From Methylotenera_A sp040387035 (lineage in GTDB: Bacteria; Pseudomonadota; Gammaproteobacteria; Burkholderiales; Methylophilaceae), in the NCBI GenBank assembly GCA_040387035.1, contig JAZKEN010000051.1, positions 1 to 32,780 on the forward strand: a stretch of DNA of 32,780 bases, in the 5' to 3' direction. Shown in pieces: positions 1 through 8,063 of the stretch. A program made the translations under genes and the position numbers. The notes beneath the pieces were generated by a model. The model was not told where the DNA came from, did no database searches, and saw nothing but the letters and a program-made list of their open reading frames with translations. Position 1 is the stretch's first letter. Every line of letters begins with the position of its first letter.

Positions 1-245
1 GCACCTTTAGGGTATTTTAAGGATGTAATATCATCCCAGGTTTTACCCCCGTCCCGGGAACGAGACAATTTAGGGCCCCAGTGCCCATGATCAAGCGAGA
101 CCCATAAAGTACCGTCACGAGGATCGCGTGCCGCATAACACACCGGAATACCCTGGTGCATAATTGGTCGGGGCTGCCAATGAGCGTTTATTCGATCAAA
201 TATGATGGTGCCCTTGCGAGTACCCAGTAAAATCATGTCAGACAT
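1..245 (-). CDS. BNR/Asp-box repeat (sialidase-like fold) protein, N-terminal part
   Basis: Reading leftward from an ATG at 243-245, an open frame runs off the window edge, giving 81 complete codons. A GAGAGGGG Shine-Dalgarno lies about 7 bases before the start. The N-terminus reads MSDMILLGTRKGTIIFDR and, around residue 68, there is a textbook Asp-box (SRDGGKTW). Asp-boxes mark blades of beta-propellers of the sialidase/WD40-YVTN-BNR type. No signal peptide is visible, so a cytoplasmic location is likely. Only the first blade or two can be seen, and the enzymatic or binding role cannot be told. It could be a glycosidase-like or photosystem-stability-factor-like propeller; many such proteins are annotated only as exo-alpha-sialidase or glycosyl hydrolase. 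The reading frame is certain and the fold is likely; the function is unknown. Confidence 0.75.
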   Translation of the reverse strand, partial: MSDMILLGTRKGTIIFDRINAHWQPRPIMHQGIPVCYAARDPRDGTLWVSLDHGHWGPKLSRSRDGGKTWDDITSLKYPKG

Positions 246-704
246 AAATCACCCCTCTCATATACGCCATTTACATGGGCTAGACTAAATACATGAATGT
301 AGCGATAGCGCTTGAATTATTTTTATTGTAATAGAAGACTGCATTTATGGAAAATGAATAACGAGGATGATTGCACGCACCTAAGAAGCGCTACTTTGGA
401 TTATCGTGCAAGTGATTATCACGCTGGCATATATGCTAATTCGACAATATCTGCACTTCCCTACAAAAATTACAAAACAACCACACCCCACTGCCCTCGC
501 CTTTGCACGACCCTCAAACCCGCTATATTGTCCTAACCTAAGCCTCTTTTAGCCATTTAATAAGCAATTACTGCTAAAAATATCCAATTTTTGCTTTGTG
601 ATAATAAAGGCGATTTTCTATAAAGAATTTTATGCCTACTTTTCTTAACAAAGTATCAATAAAAAAAGCCGCATTAATGCGGCCTTTTTAATACACTTTA
701 TAGA
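246..704. other. Gene-poor intergenic stretch
   Basis: This 459-base AT-rich stretch lies between the BNR-protein start and the end of the small secreted orphan gene. The only structure I can support is the terminator at 661-690 and the Shine-Dalgarno of the BNR gene next to 245. A 74-codon plus-strand open frame at 312-536 begins with TTG, has no ribosome site and has no recognisable composition or motif, so I do not call it. No tRNA-like cloverleaf or convincing sigma-70 pair was seen. Confidence 0.6.
661..690. terminator. Bidirectional intrinsic terminator
   Basis: A perfect 16-base palindrome, GCCGCATTAATGCGGC (668-683), is flanked by seven A on the left and five T on the right. It can therefore act as a hairpin plus U-tract on either strand. 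It sits 15 bases past the stop codon of the minus-strand orphan gene at 705-1076, which it most likely terminates. Confidence 0.85.
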
Positions 705-1076
705 TTATCGATTGTTAAAAAATGCAATATTCATGACTCTATCGTTTACTAAAGTGATTTCCGTTTCTTTGTAGGTACGCTTTTGATCGTAACGCACGTT
801 GTTTTTGTAGTACCACATTTCTACTTTAACTGGCTTTTGGCCTTTTTCGCCTTCTACATTTTTACCAATCACCGAGCCGGCATTGGTTGGCTTAACACCT
901 AATTGTTTCTTGACTGGCGCGCCCAATTTATCGATGACTACTTTTTTTGATTTTCCGCTAAAGTTATTTAAAAACTCATCTTCGCTATAGGTTTTTCCTG
1001 CCGCGTGGCTAAGGCCTGATAGGGTTAAGGCTAATAAGCCAGCTGCTAGCACCAAGTGCTTTTTAAAATTCTGCAT
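705..1076 (-). CDS. Small secreted protein of unknown function
   Basis: A 123-residue protein with a clear Sec signal peptide: Lys residues at 5-6, a hydrophobic core (LVLAAGLLALTLSGL) and a likely cleavage after SHA at residues 23-25. The mature part of about 97 residues is Lys-rich. It has a segment near 46-57 (VVIDKLGAPVKK) that resembles the start of the small BamE/SmpA-like periplasmic fold, followed by beta-strand-like stretches (VEMWYYKNNVRYD, EITLVNDRVMNIAF). The BamE-like reading is inference from pattern only. No lipobox cysteine is present, so it is probably soluble periplasmic. The start is ATG with an AGGAAC ribosome site about 8 bases upstream. It is followed by a strong terminator and separated from the upstream PhnP-like gene by 75 bases, so it may be transcribed alone. 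Confidence 0.8.
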   Translation of the reverse strand: MQNFKKHLVLAAGLLALTLSGLSHAAGKTYSEDEFLNNFSGKSKKVVIDKLGAPVKKQLGVKPTNAGSVIGKNVEGEKGQKPVKVEMWYYKNNVRYDQKRTYKETEITLVNDRVMNIAFFNNR

Positions 1077-1151
1077 AATTCTTTGTTCCTATTTCTATAT
1101 TGGCAATGGTGTTATGGTATCAACGCGTTTACTTGCTTGCTGTTGACGTGA

Positions 1152-1928
1152 TCAACTAAATGTTAGCTTTAAGCCATCATAAGCGGCAAAAACACTTGCA
1201 TGCTGTTGATTCGCCAACATTGTATTTAAAGATTGGTATTCTAATTCATGCGTCATATGAATCATATAGCTTTGTTTTGCTTTTATACGACCAATATAGT
1301 CAAGACTTTGTTCAATATTGATATGCGTAGGATGCGCTGCCTCACGCAGGCAATCAATAAGCAGAATATCCAAATCCTTTAGAAGTGCGAATGAGGACTC
1401 AGGTATTTCAGAAACATCGGTTAAATAAGCCAGATTACCAATACGATAGCCATAGATATTCATTTTCCCATGCAAAACCGGTATCGGTGTAATAGGCACG
1501 CCGAATAGGCTAAAACGCTGATGAATCACTTCTGCGCGCAATACCGGCAGATCCCAATAATGGCATGGTTCGCGCAAGGTATAACCAAATTTAGCCTGGA
1601 TATGCGCTATGGCATCCTCTTTGGCATAAAGTGGAATCTGTGCGCGCTGAATCTGGCAAAAAGCCCGTAAATCATCAATTCCATGCAGATGGTCGGCATG
1701 GGTATGCGTGTACAACACGGCATCCACACGCCTGATATTTTCCCGTAAAGCTTGACTGCGCAGATCAGGACCGCTATCGATCAGGATATTCTCACCGGAA
1801 TCTAGCGTTATCAAACTGGAGCAACGTGTGCGCTTATTGCGCGGATTATCAGATAGGCAAGTTACGCAGCCACAGCCCACCACGGGTGTGCCGGCGCTAG
1901 AGCCCACGCCTAAAAGCGTAATCTGCAT
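1152..1928 (-). CDS. MBL-fold metallohydrolase, PhnP-like (cyclic phosphodiesterase family)
   Basis: A 258-residue metallo-beta-lactamase-fold hydrolase. The active-site motif THTHADH is at residues 74-80, followed by HGIDD. Further metal ligands are probably the Asp in LLIDCLRE and the C-terminal His in IHMTHE. The N-terminus carries a Cys-rich element (C19, C21, C24 and C36) like the structural zinc site of PhnP. E. coli PhnP hydrolyses 5-phosphoribosyl 1,2-cyclic phosphate. No other phn (C-P lyase) gene is near, so a role in phosphonate use is not supported; the housekeeping substrate is unknown. It starts with ATG two bases after the tatD stop codon and is the last gene of the pabC-mltG-tmk-holB-pilZ-tatD run, so it is probably co-transcribed with tatD. 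The family call is confident; the substrate is not. Confidence 0.88.
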   Translation of the reverse strand: MQITLLGVGSSAGTPVVGCGCVTCLSDNPRNKRTRCSSLITLDSGENILIDSGPDLRSQALRENIRRVDAVLYTHTHADHLHGIDDLRAFCQIQRAQIPLYAKEDAIAHIQAKFGYTLREPCHYWDLPVLRAEVIHQRFSLFGVPITPIPVLHGKMNIYGYRIGNLAYLTDVSEIPESSFALLKDLDILLIDCLREAAHPTHINIEQSLDYIGRIKAKQSYMIHMTHELEYQSLNTMLANQQHASVFAAYDGLKLTFS

Positions 1929-1930
1929 GG

Positions 1931-2707
1931 TCAGGCATTCGCCTTTGCATGTTTAAACAGCTTAAAAAAGTTTTGGGTAGTGGCATTCATTACCACTTCT
2001 AAATCCACACCCCTAAGCTGCGCAATCTCTTGTGCAACATACCTCACATACGCAGGCTGGTTGGTTTTGCCCCTGAATGGGATTGGCGCCAGATACGGCG
2101 AATCCGTTTCTACCAGCATTTTTTCTAGAGGAATCACCCTGGCGACTTCTTTTAATTGCGTAGCATTTTTAAAGGTCACAATGCCAGAAAACGAGATATA
2201 AAATCCCATCTCAATGGCTGCATTTGCAACCTGCAGGCTTTCGGTAAAGCAATGCATGACGCCACCCACCCTGTTTGCGCCCTCTTCCTGCATGATACGT
2301 AAAGTGTCTTCTGCAGCGCTCCTGGTATGGATAATCAATGGCTTATTGGCTAAAACAGCGGCGCGAATATGGGTACGGAAACGCTCACGTTGCCACTCTA
2401 AATCGCCTGTCAGTCTAAAATAATCCAAGCCAGTTTCACCAATAGCGACAATTTTAGGATGTTGCGCAAGCGCTACCAGCGTTTCTACCGTTGGCTCTTC
2501 AATATCCTCATAATCCGGATGCACACCGACGGAGGCATAGAAATTGTCATATTGCTCAGCCAGGCTTAATACTTCGGGAAACTTATCTAACGTCACCGAA
2601 ACGCACAGTGCATGGCCTACTTGCGCATCCAGCATGGATTGTCTAACCGACTGAATATTAGTGATAATTTCAGGAAAATTTAGGTGGCAGTGTGAATCTA
2701 CAAGCAT
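1931..2707 (-). CDS. TatD-family metal-dependent hydrolase (YcfH type)
   Basis: A 258-residue TIM-barrel hydrolase of the TatD/YcfH family, whose members are reported as metal-dependent deoxyribonucleases. Metal ligands and signatures are in the expected order: DSHCH at 4-8 (His6, His8), Glu91 in GETGLDY, His127 in HTRS, His152 in MHCFTE, and Asp202 in VETDSPYLAP. Length matches the family (about 255-265). The gene follows pilZ as in Pseudomonas (holB-pilZ-tatD), but a 101-base spacer with a degenerate tandem repeat separates them. Two bases separate its stop from the PhnP-like gene. The start is ATG; the sequence before it is weak as a ribosome site. The symbol is left empty because several paralogues (tatD, ycfH, yjjV) cannot be told apart with certainty. 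Confidence 0.92.
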   Translation of the reverse strand: MLVDSHCHLNFPEIITNIQSVRQSMLDAQVGHALCVSVTLDKFPEVLSLAEQYDNFYASVGVHPDYEDIEEPTVETLVALAQHPKIVAIGETGLDYFRLTGDLEWQRERFRTHIRAAVLANKPLIIHTRSAAEDTLRIMQEEGANRVGGVMHCFTESLQVANAAIEMGFYISFSGIVTFKNATQLKEVARVIPLEKMLVETDSPYLAPIPFRGKTNQPAYVRYVAQEIAQLRGVDLEVVMNATTQNFFKLFKHAKANA

Positions 2708-2725
2708 AAGGTGACCAAAACAGAA

Positions 2726-2788
2726 GTATTACAAAACACTAGTATTACATATTACAAAAAAACGGGTATTACAAAAACTGTTACGAAA
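2726..2788. repeat. Degenerate short tandem repeat of GTATTACAAAA
   Basis: Between pilZ and tatD the unit GTATTACAAAA appears at 2726 and 2766. Shortened copies begin at 2742 and 2749, and a degraded copy (GTTACGAAA) starts at 2780. Spacing is about 16, 7 and 17 bases. It lies in the transcribed leader upstream of tatD. Its origin may be replication slippage or a set of binding sites; the sequence alone does not decide. Confidence 0.6.
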
Positions 2789-2808
2789 GCATAAAACGCT
2801 TCGCTTCA

Positions 2809-3189
2809 TTACATGGTATGCGTGGCACGATTTGATTTTAAAGTGCCGCCTAATATGGCTTCGATTTTATTCCTGACTTCCAAGCCGCCATCTTTTTCAC
2901 TGAACTGCACGCCGATGCCTTGCGGGCGGTTGGCAGAAGCAGTTGGCGTAGTCCAGACAACTTTACCCACTACTTTCAGCTTAACCGGATCATCAACCAG
3001 GCTCAGCAGCATAAACACTTCCTCACCAATTTTATAAGCCTTGTTGGTGGGAATGAATAATCCACCGCCTTTGATATAAGGCATAAAAGCAGCGTATAGA
3101 GCAGATTTTTCTTTAATAGCCAGCGATAATACACCTGGCTTATTCACCGATTGGTCTGTCACTGGATTAACGTTCGCTTGCGTACTCAA
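2809..3189 (-). CDS. pilZ: Type IV pilus assembly protein PilZ
   Basis: A 126-residue single-domain protein. From residue 17 it closely follows the true PilZ protein of type IV pilus systems: KPGVLSLAIKEKSALYAAFM, then GGGLFIPTNK, and the hallmark GIGVQFSEKD at 91-100. This class lacks the RxxxR c-di-GMP motif at its N-terminus and works by protein contacts with the pilus motor and regulators. The start codon is TTG (3187-3189) with an AAGGAAA site about 10 bases upstream. No in-frame ATG exists upstream of the conserved part. The neighbours tmk-holB-pilZ-tatD match the Pseudomonas order exactly. It implies the host has type IV pili encoded elsewhere. Confidence 0.9.
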   Translation of the reverse strand: MSTQANVNPVTDQSVNKPGVLSLAIKEKSALYAAFMPYIKGGGLFIPTNKAYKIGEEVFMLLSLVDDPVKLKVVGKVVWTTPTASANRPQGIGVQFSEKDGGLEVRNKIEAILGGTLKSNRATHTM

Positions 3190-3238
3190 TTGAAAATCTT
3201 TCCTTGTAAGTATAGTTAAAGATTTTGGTCACTATCTT

Positions 3239-4243
3239 TTAAATATTTTTGTCGAATAGCTTTGTGTCGAACAGCTTTGTATAGTGCAACAGCAAGTTTT
3301 CAAGCTGCATTTCGTTGCTTAAAGGGTGGTTAGCCATCTTTTTCGCATCGACCAATTTCTGCTGAAAACTCAATAACAGATTTAAGTTTACGCTTTTGCA
3401 CAAGGCTTGCAAAGCCTTAATATGCTGCGCATGGTATTGGGATTTTTGGGTTAGCTTGTAAGCCGTTAAATCAAAAATCCATTTCTGTATTGTATCAATT
3501 GCACGCTCCATCCCTAGTGATAAAAGCATGGGTGCACATGTAAAACTTTGTAATTTAGCCCCTAATGCCAATTGCCTGATTAAATCGGTGGTCACATCGG
3601 CATCAACTGAGGCTTGTAGAGCAATTAAGGGTGCCCCGCCTGCATAATCCAACAGGCTCTCGGCATTGCCGACGTTTTGTTCTTTCAACCAATCCAAGGC
3701 ATCTTGTTTACCGGGCAATGGCATATCGATTATCTGGCAGCGACTCATAATGGTTGCCAGCAAACGTTGCGGCTGACCGCTCACCAATAAGAACAGCGTG
3801 TTGGCAGGCGGCTCTTCCAGCATCTTCAGCAAGGCATTGGCGGAGGCGATATTTAAAGTTTCGGCAGGCGAAATTAAAATCACACGATAACCATCGGCCT
3901 GGTGTTGCGATAAACTTAAATAATCAATGAGTTGCCGTATCTGCGCTACAGATATCTGGCTTTTTTTAGCGGTTTTTTTCTTGGGTGCGTCATCTGCTGG
4001 TTCTGCATCTTCCGGGCTAATCAAGCGAAAGTCCGGATGGTGCATTTCCTTAAACCAGAGGCAACTGGCACAACTGCCGCAAGCGTGCGTTGCAACCGGC
4101 GCCTTACAAAGAAGACTACGCGCCAGTTCTAGTGCAAAGTCTTGCTTGCCGATTCCGGCGCAACCCCTCAACAGTAAGGCATGCGGCAAACTGGCCCGCT
4201 GCTGCATGATATGCTGCCATTGATTTTTTTGCCAAATATACAT
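3239..4243 (-). CDS. holB: DNA polymerase III subunit delta-prime
   Basis: A 334-residue clamp-loader subunit of the AAA+ type. A Walker-A-like loop GCAGIGK (27-33) is followed by a four-cysteine zinc module (C46, C55, C58, C61). The family core NALLKMLEEPP is at 136-146 and the SRC motif at 167-169. Delta-prime is the stator that opens and places the beta clamp with gamma/tau and delta. Residues 78-95 form a charged insert (acidic, then KKKTAKK) between the zinc module and sensor region; it looks like a flexible linker. The gene starts with ATG 5 bases after the tmk stop and is followed by pilZ after 49 bases, in the common tmk-holB-pilZ order. Confidence 0.93.
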   Translation of the reverse strand: MYIWQKNQWQHIMQQRASLPHALLLRGCAGIGKQDFALELARSLLCKAPVATHACGSCASCLWFKEMHHPDFRLISPEDAEPADDAPKKKTAKKSQISVAQIRQLIDYLSLSQHQADGYRVILISPAETLNIASANALLKMLEEPPANTLFLLVSGQPQRLLATIMSRCQIIDMPLPGKQDALDWLKEQNVGNAESLLDYAGGAPLIALQASVDADVTTDLIRQLALGAKLQSFTCAPMLLSLGMERAIDTIQKWIFDLTAYKLTQKSQYHAQHIKALQALCKSVNLNLLLSFQQKLVDAKKMANHPLSNEMQLENLLLHYTKLFDTKLFDKNI

Positions 4244-4248
4244 ATTAA

Positions 4249-4869
4249 TTAAATAGTTGCAATTACTTCTTTAACAATTACTTTAACTTTTTCAAGTGTC
4301 TGGTTCGCATCGATTATACGAAAAGTATGCGGATTTTCGGCAGCTCTCAATAGATAGGCCTGGCGTAATTTTTCAAAGAATTGTGCATTCTCGCGTTCAA
4401 ATTTATCGGGTTCGCGGGCGCTAGCCAGTCTTTGCAGGCTGATTTCCACCGGCACATCAAATAACAAAGTCGCATCCGGGCGTAAATCACCCTGCACCCA
4501 GGTTTCAAGCTGTTTAATCTTGCTTGGCAACACACCCTTTGCACCACATTGATAGGCGTAAGTCGCGTCGGTAAAGCGGTCAGATAGCACGTAGGCACCG
4601 CGCGCCAAGGCAGGCTCAATCACATTGGCAATATGTTCGCGCCTGGCGGCAAACATCAAAAGCGTTTCAGTTTCGGCATGCATAGGCTCATGCAGCAATA
4701 ACGCCCTTAATTGCTCGCCTAGCGCTGTACCGCCAGGCTCGCGCGTTGAGACGACTTCGACACCGCGTGCTTCCAGCAAGGCTACTATGTCAGGAATATG
4801 GGTGCTTTTACCCGCACCGTCCATGCCTTCCAGGGTAATAAATTTGCCTTTTTGCTTGCTATCACTCAT
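4249..4869 (-). CDS. tmk: Thymidylate kinase (dTMP kinase)
   Basis: A 206-residue kinase that phosphorylates dTMP to dTDP in dTTP synthesis. The P-loop GMDGAGKST is at 15-23, TREPGG at 42-47, the DR-type motif DRFTDAT at 97-103, and an Arg-containing LID region (RLASAREPDKFERE) at 147-160. A P-loop without Arg plus a LID with Arg corresponds to the E. coli-like type II enzymes. The start ATG overlaps the mltG stop by four bases (ATGA), so translation is probably coupled. The full usual length is present. Confidence 0.95.
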   Translation of the reverse strand: MSDSKQKGKFITLEGMDGAGKSTHIPDIVALLEARGVEVVSTREPGGTALGEQLRALLLHEPMHAETETLLMFAARREHIANVIEPALARGAYVLSDRFTDATYAYQCGAKGVLPSKIKQLETWVQGDLRPDATLLFDVPVEISLQRLASAREPDKFERENAQFFEKLRQAYLLRAAENPHTFRIIDANQTLEKVKVIVKEVIATI

Positions 4870-5873
4870 TTTTTAGACTTTGGTTTTAATTGATATTTGG
4901 TCACTGCGCGATTATGTTCTATCAACGAATTTGAAAATACATGGCTACCATCACCCTTGCCTACAAAATACAAGGCCTTGGTTTTTTCCGGGTGCAATGC
5001 GGCTTCGATGGAGGCCAAACCAGGCATGGCAATCGGCGTAGGAGGCAAACCGCTGCGGGTATAGGTGTTGTAAACGGTATCGGCCAATAAATCTTTGCGG
5101 CGAATATTGCCATCATAATCTTCACCCATGCCATAAATCACCGTGGGGTCCGTTTGCAGGCGCATGCCGATACGTAAACGATTCAGGAATACGCCTGCAA
5201 TCATGGGCCGCTCTGATGCTTTCCCGGTCTCTTTCTCTACGATGGAAGCCATAATCAGCGCCTCATAGCTGTTTTTATAGGGTAGATTGGGATCTCTGTT
5301 TTCCCAGGCCTGGTTTAACTTGGCTTGCATGGAATCATAAGCACGTTTGAGCAAAACCACATCCTGAGTACCACGGTCAAAATAAAATGTATCAGGAAAG
5401 AACAAGCCCTCGGCATGCGGTTCGCCCTTGCCAATCAGGGCCATTATTTTTGCGTCCGACAATTCAAGTGTCGTGTTTTTAATCGCATCATTTTTGGCTA
5501 TTTTTTCGCGCATCTGCTTAAAGGTTTTACCTTCGATAAAGGTGATGCTGCCTTGCGTGGCTTTGCCATGATTCAGTGACAACAGTAATTGGTAAGGCGT
5601 GATATTTTTATTTAAGGTGTAATCACCCGCCTTCAGATTCTGTTCTTTTTGCAAAACCTTTGCCAAGACGATAAACGGCCACGGGTTGCTTAACACTTGC
5701 TGATCGACCAATTGATTGGCAATACTTCTCAGGCCGCTTTTGGGCTGGATAGTGATTTCCTGTGCCTGTGGCGTTAAATTAAGTGAGGTTTTTGCGTACT
5801 GCAACAACCATGCACCTAAAACGATAGCGCCGATAACGCTAGCCGTTACTGTTAACCGAATAAATCGCATCAT
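4866..5873 (-). CDS. mltG: Endolytic murein transglycosylase MltG (YceG family)
   Basis: A 335-residue inner-membrane protein with one N-terminal transmembrane helix (about 8-26) and a periplasmic YceG domain. MltG cleaves nascent peptidoglycan strands and so sets glycan length. The catalytic Glu lies in IVEKETG at 211-217. It is followed by the conserved block NRLRIGMRLQTDPTVIYGMG and, later, SGLPPTPIAMPG and ALYFV. A short LysM-like segment near 40-95 precedes the catalytic domain. It overlaps pabC upstream and tmk downstream by four bases each, which is the standard pabC-mltG-tmk arrangement. Confidence 0.93.
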   Translation of the reverse strand: MMRFIRLTVTASVIGAIVLGAWLLQYAKTSLNLTPQAQEITIQPKSGLRSIANQLVDQQVLSNPWPFIVLAKVLQKEQNLKAGDYTLNKNITPYQLLLSLNHGKATQGSITFIEGKTFKQMREKIAKNDAIKNTTLELSDAKIMALIGKGEPHAEGLFFPDTFYFDRGTQDVVLLKRAYDSMQAKLNQAWENRDPNLPYKNSYEALIMASIVEKETGKASERPMIAGVFLNRLRIGMRLQTDPTVIYGMGEDYDGNIRRKDLLADTVYNTYTRSGLPPTPIAMPGLASIEAALHPEKTKALYFVGKGDGSHVFSNSLIEHNRAVTKYQLKPKSKK

Positions 5874-6688
5874 ACTTTTAATATTCTTCTAATATCGGCC
5901 GCCAGTGAAGTCGGCGACCAAACCGTTTGTAAAATGCTTTTGGCCTGCAATGCGCCGTAAACGCTATTGGTGATGATGACTTCATCGGCAGAAAGCAATT
6001 GCGGCAAGCTGATGTTTTCAATTCTGACCGTCAAACCCAGCAAATGCGCCATATCAATAACACGCTGCCTGGTTACGCCAGCGATACCGCAGCGTTCTAG
6101 CTTAGGTGTAATCAGGGTATCACTAAAGCAAATAAAAATATTCGCTGCCGTGCATTCAATGACGTGATGATGATCATCCAGCATAATACCATCGGTGATA
6201 GTGGGGTCTGTCCATTCCATGCGCGCCAGAACATTTTCCAGCCGATTTAAATGCTTGACCCCTGCCAGCAGTGGCTGAGGCGCCAGCGGCGTTTTACACA
6301 CATGCAGATTGACGCCTTCGCTAAAATAACTCGCCGGGTATGCGTGAATAGCCGATTTGATCACAACCCGCATCGGGTTGGTAATCGCCGGCTGCGCATA
6401 ACCACGCTCGCCTTCGCCCCTGGTAATGATGATTTTTGCTACAGCTGTTTCGTCAATCGCAAACAGCTGCTGCAAATCGCTCATAAGCAGCTCGGCACTG
6501 GGGCAAACGATTTTAATCATGGCACAATCAGCCACTAACTTTTGATAGTGCTGCGGCCAGCATTCCGGCAAACCGTCGCGCATAATCAATGTACGAAAAA
6601 CACCATCACCGTAAGCTAATCCACGATCCAGTGGTGAAACCGACTGCTCAAAACTTCCGTTAACGATAAATGATTGCGTGTGCGCCAT
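5870..6688 (-). CDS. pabC: Aminodeoxychorismate lyase (4-amino-4-deoxychorismate lyase)
   Basis: A PLP-dependent fold-type IV enzyme that releases pyruvate from aminodeoxychorismate to give p-aminobenzoate for folate. I choose the ATG at 6686-6688 (272 residues). A TTG three codons upstream is also open but has no better ribosome site. The N-terminus has the usual NGSFEQSVSPLDRGLAYGDG pattern, and the PLP lysine sits in KHLNRLEN near residue 145. The Glu of the cofactor site is in VIECTAANIF. Some members of this fold are branched-chain or D-amino acid aminotransferases; the pabC-mltG-tmk-holB context decides for PabC. A terminator-like hairpin at 6720-6755 separates it from fabF, so it may have its own promoter. 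Confidence 0.9.
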   Translation of the reverse strand: MAHTQSFIVNGSFEQSVSPLDRGLAYGDGVFRTLIMRDGLPECWPQHYQKLVADCAMIKIVCPSAELLMSDLQQLFAIDETAVAKIIITRGEGERGYAQPAITNPMRVVIKSAIHAYPASYFSEGVNLHVCKTPLAPQPLLAGVKHLNRLENVLARMEWTDPTITDGIMLDDHHHVIECTAANIFICFSDTLITPKLERCGIAGVTRQRVIDMAHLLGLTVRIENISLPQLLSADEVIITNSVYGALQAKSILQTVWSPTSLAADIRRILKV

Positions 6689-6719
6689 GATGCGCAATTA
6701 AACCATAGCTACCGCCAAT

Positions 6720-6755
6720 AAAAAAGCCTGCAAGGCTTGAATTGCAGGCTTTTAA
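6720..6755. terminator. Hairpin terminator between fabF and pabC
   Basis: AAAAGCCTGCAA (6722-6733) pairs with TTGCAGGCTTTT (6742-6753) across an 8-base loop. The A- and T-rich stem ends make it usable on both strands. On the minus strand it lies about 50 bases past the fabF stop and about 35 before the pabC start, so it should end most fab-operon transcripts. Confidence 0.85.
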
Positions 6756-6805
6756 GCAAACCACACACGCTTAGTTTTAATAAGCGCCCGGTTTGAATTA
6801 AATAC

Positions 6806-8041
6806 TTATACTTTTTTGAAAACCAGGCTACCGTTTGTGCCGCCAAAACCAAAGTTGTTTTTAAGCGCATACTCAATTGGCATATCGCGTGCGGTATTAG
6901 CGCAATAATCCAGGTCACATTCCGGGTCCTGGTTAAAAATATTGATGGTTGGCGGTGAAATTTGATGATGAATGGCCAGTACCGTAAATACTGACTCCAG
7001 GCCACCTGCGCCGCCCAGTAAGTGACCCGTCATGGATTTGGTTGAGTTAACCACGATCTTGCTTGCATGCGCGCCAAACGCTGCTTTAATCGCGTTGGTC
7101 TCATTCGCATCACCCAATGGCGTGGATGTGCCATGCGCATTCACGTATTGCACTTGGCTGGCATCGATTTTCGCATTTTTTAACGCATTCACCATAGAGC
7201 GGCGTGGGCCATCCATATTGGGCGCGGTCATATGATACGCATCGGCGCTCATGCCATAGCCTATCAGCTCAGCATAAATGCGTGCGCCGCGGGCTTTTGC
7301 GTGTTCATACTCTTCTAATACCATCACGCCAGCACCTTCGCCGATCACAAAGCCATCTCGGTCTTTATCCCAAGGGCGACTTGCCGTTGCAGGATCGTCA
7401 TTACGCGAAGATAAGGCTCGCGCGGCTGCAAAGCCGCCTACTCCAAGCTCGGTAATTGCCGCTTCTGCACCACCGGCTACCATCACGTCGGCATCGCCGT
7501 ATTCAATCATGCGCGCCGCATCGCCGATAGAGTGCGTACCCGTGGTACAAGCCGTTACGATGGCCACATTAGGGCCTTTCAGGCCAAACATAATGCTTAA
7601 ATTGCCTGAGATCATATTGATGATGGTGCCAGGAATAAAGAACGGTGAAATCTTGCGCGTGCCGCCTTCATCGTACACATCGTTTGTGGCTTCGATCAAA
7701 CCCAAACCGCCAATACCGGAACCGATGGAAACACCAATACGTTCCGCGTTTTGTTCCGTGACTTCAATACCAGAGTCTTTAAACGCCTCAATACCGGCTA
7801 CTAAACCAAACTGGATAAACGTATCCATACGCCGCGCTTCTTTGGCCGATAGGTATGCTTCAACATTGAAGTCTTTTACTTCACCCGCAATTTGCGATGT
7901 AAAAGCAGAAGGATCAAATTTGGTGATGCGGGCAATACCGGATTGGCCGTTGACGATGTTAGCCCAAGCTGTTTCTGTGCCTATCCCCACCGGAGAAACG
8001 ACACCTAAACCCGTAATGACAACTCGACGTTTTTCGCTCAT
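6806..8041 (-). CDS. fabF: 3-oxoacyl-ACP synthase II
   Basis: A 411-residue beta-ketoacyl-ACP synthase II that condenses malonyl-ACP with acyl-ACP in fatty acid elongation. The thiolase-fold triad is complete: Cys165 in TACTTGTHSIG, His303 in NAHGTSTPLGD and His340 in STKSMTGHLLGG, with Lys335 in the same motif. The C-terminal Gly-rich signature NNFGFGGTNGSLVF is present. Length is that of FabF (about 410-415), not FabB. It follows acpP after a 133-base spacer containing two hairpins (8128-8154 and 8064-8082). No strong Shine-Dalgarno precedes the ATG. It ends the fab operon. Confidence 0.96.
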   Translation of the reverse strand: MSEKRRVVITGLGVVSPVGIGTETAWANIVNGQSGIARITKFDPSAFTSQIAGEVKDFNVEAYLSAKEARRMDTFIQFGLVAGIEAFKDSGIEVTEQNAERIGVSIGSGIGGLGLIEATNDVYDEGGTRKISPFFIPGTIINMISGNLSIMFGLKGPNVAIVTACTTGTHSIGDAARMIEYGDADVMVAGGAEAAITELGVGGFAAARALSSRNDDPATASRPWDKDRDGFVIGEGAGVMVLEEYEHAKARGARIYAELIGYGMSADAYHMTAPNMDGPRRSMVNALKNAKIDASQVQYVNAHGTSTPLGDANETNAIKAAFGAHASKIVVNSTKSMTGHLLGGAGGLESVFTVLAIHHQISPPTINIFNQDPECDLDYCANTARDMPIEYALKNNFGFGGTNGSLVFKKV

Positions 8042-8063
8042 GATTTAGATTTCACTGTTAGAC

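Noticed and set aside
312..536. 74-codon plus-strand open frame
   Set aside because: It begins with TTG, has no Shine-Dalgarno, and its translation has no protein-like pattern; it is likely chance.
1094..1123. TTGATA/TATAGA promoter-like pair before the secreted orphan
   Set aside because: With 18-base spacing the transcript would begin inside the Shine-Dalgarno, leaving no usable ribosome site.
1152..1928. Phosphonate C-P lyase function for the PhnP-like gene
   Set aside because: No other phn gene is nearby; the family similarity alone does not support phosphonate use.
2726..2788. Possible CRISPR array
   Set aside because: Units are only about 11 bases with irregular 7-17 base spacing, and no cas genes are near.
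6689..6697. TTG start three codons upstream for pabC
   Set aside because: No ribosome site favours it over the ATG at 6688, and the extra residues are not family-like.
7278..8048. 256-codon plus-strand open frame opposite fabF
   Set aside because: It is fully antisense to a complete, motif-rich fabF; its composition (Pro/Ser/Ile rich) is that of a reverse-strand shadow.
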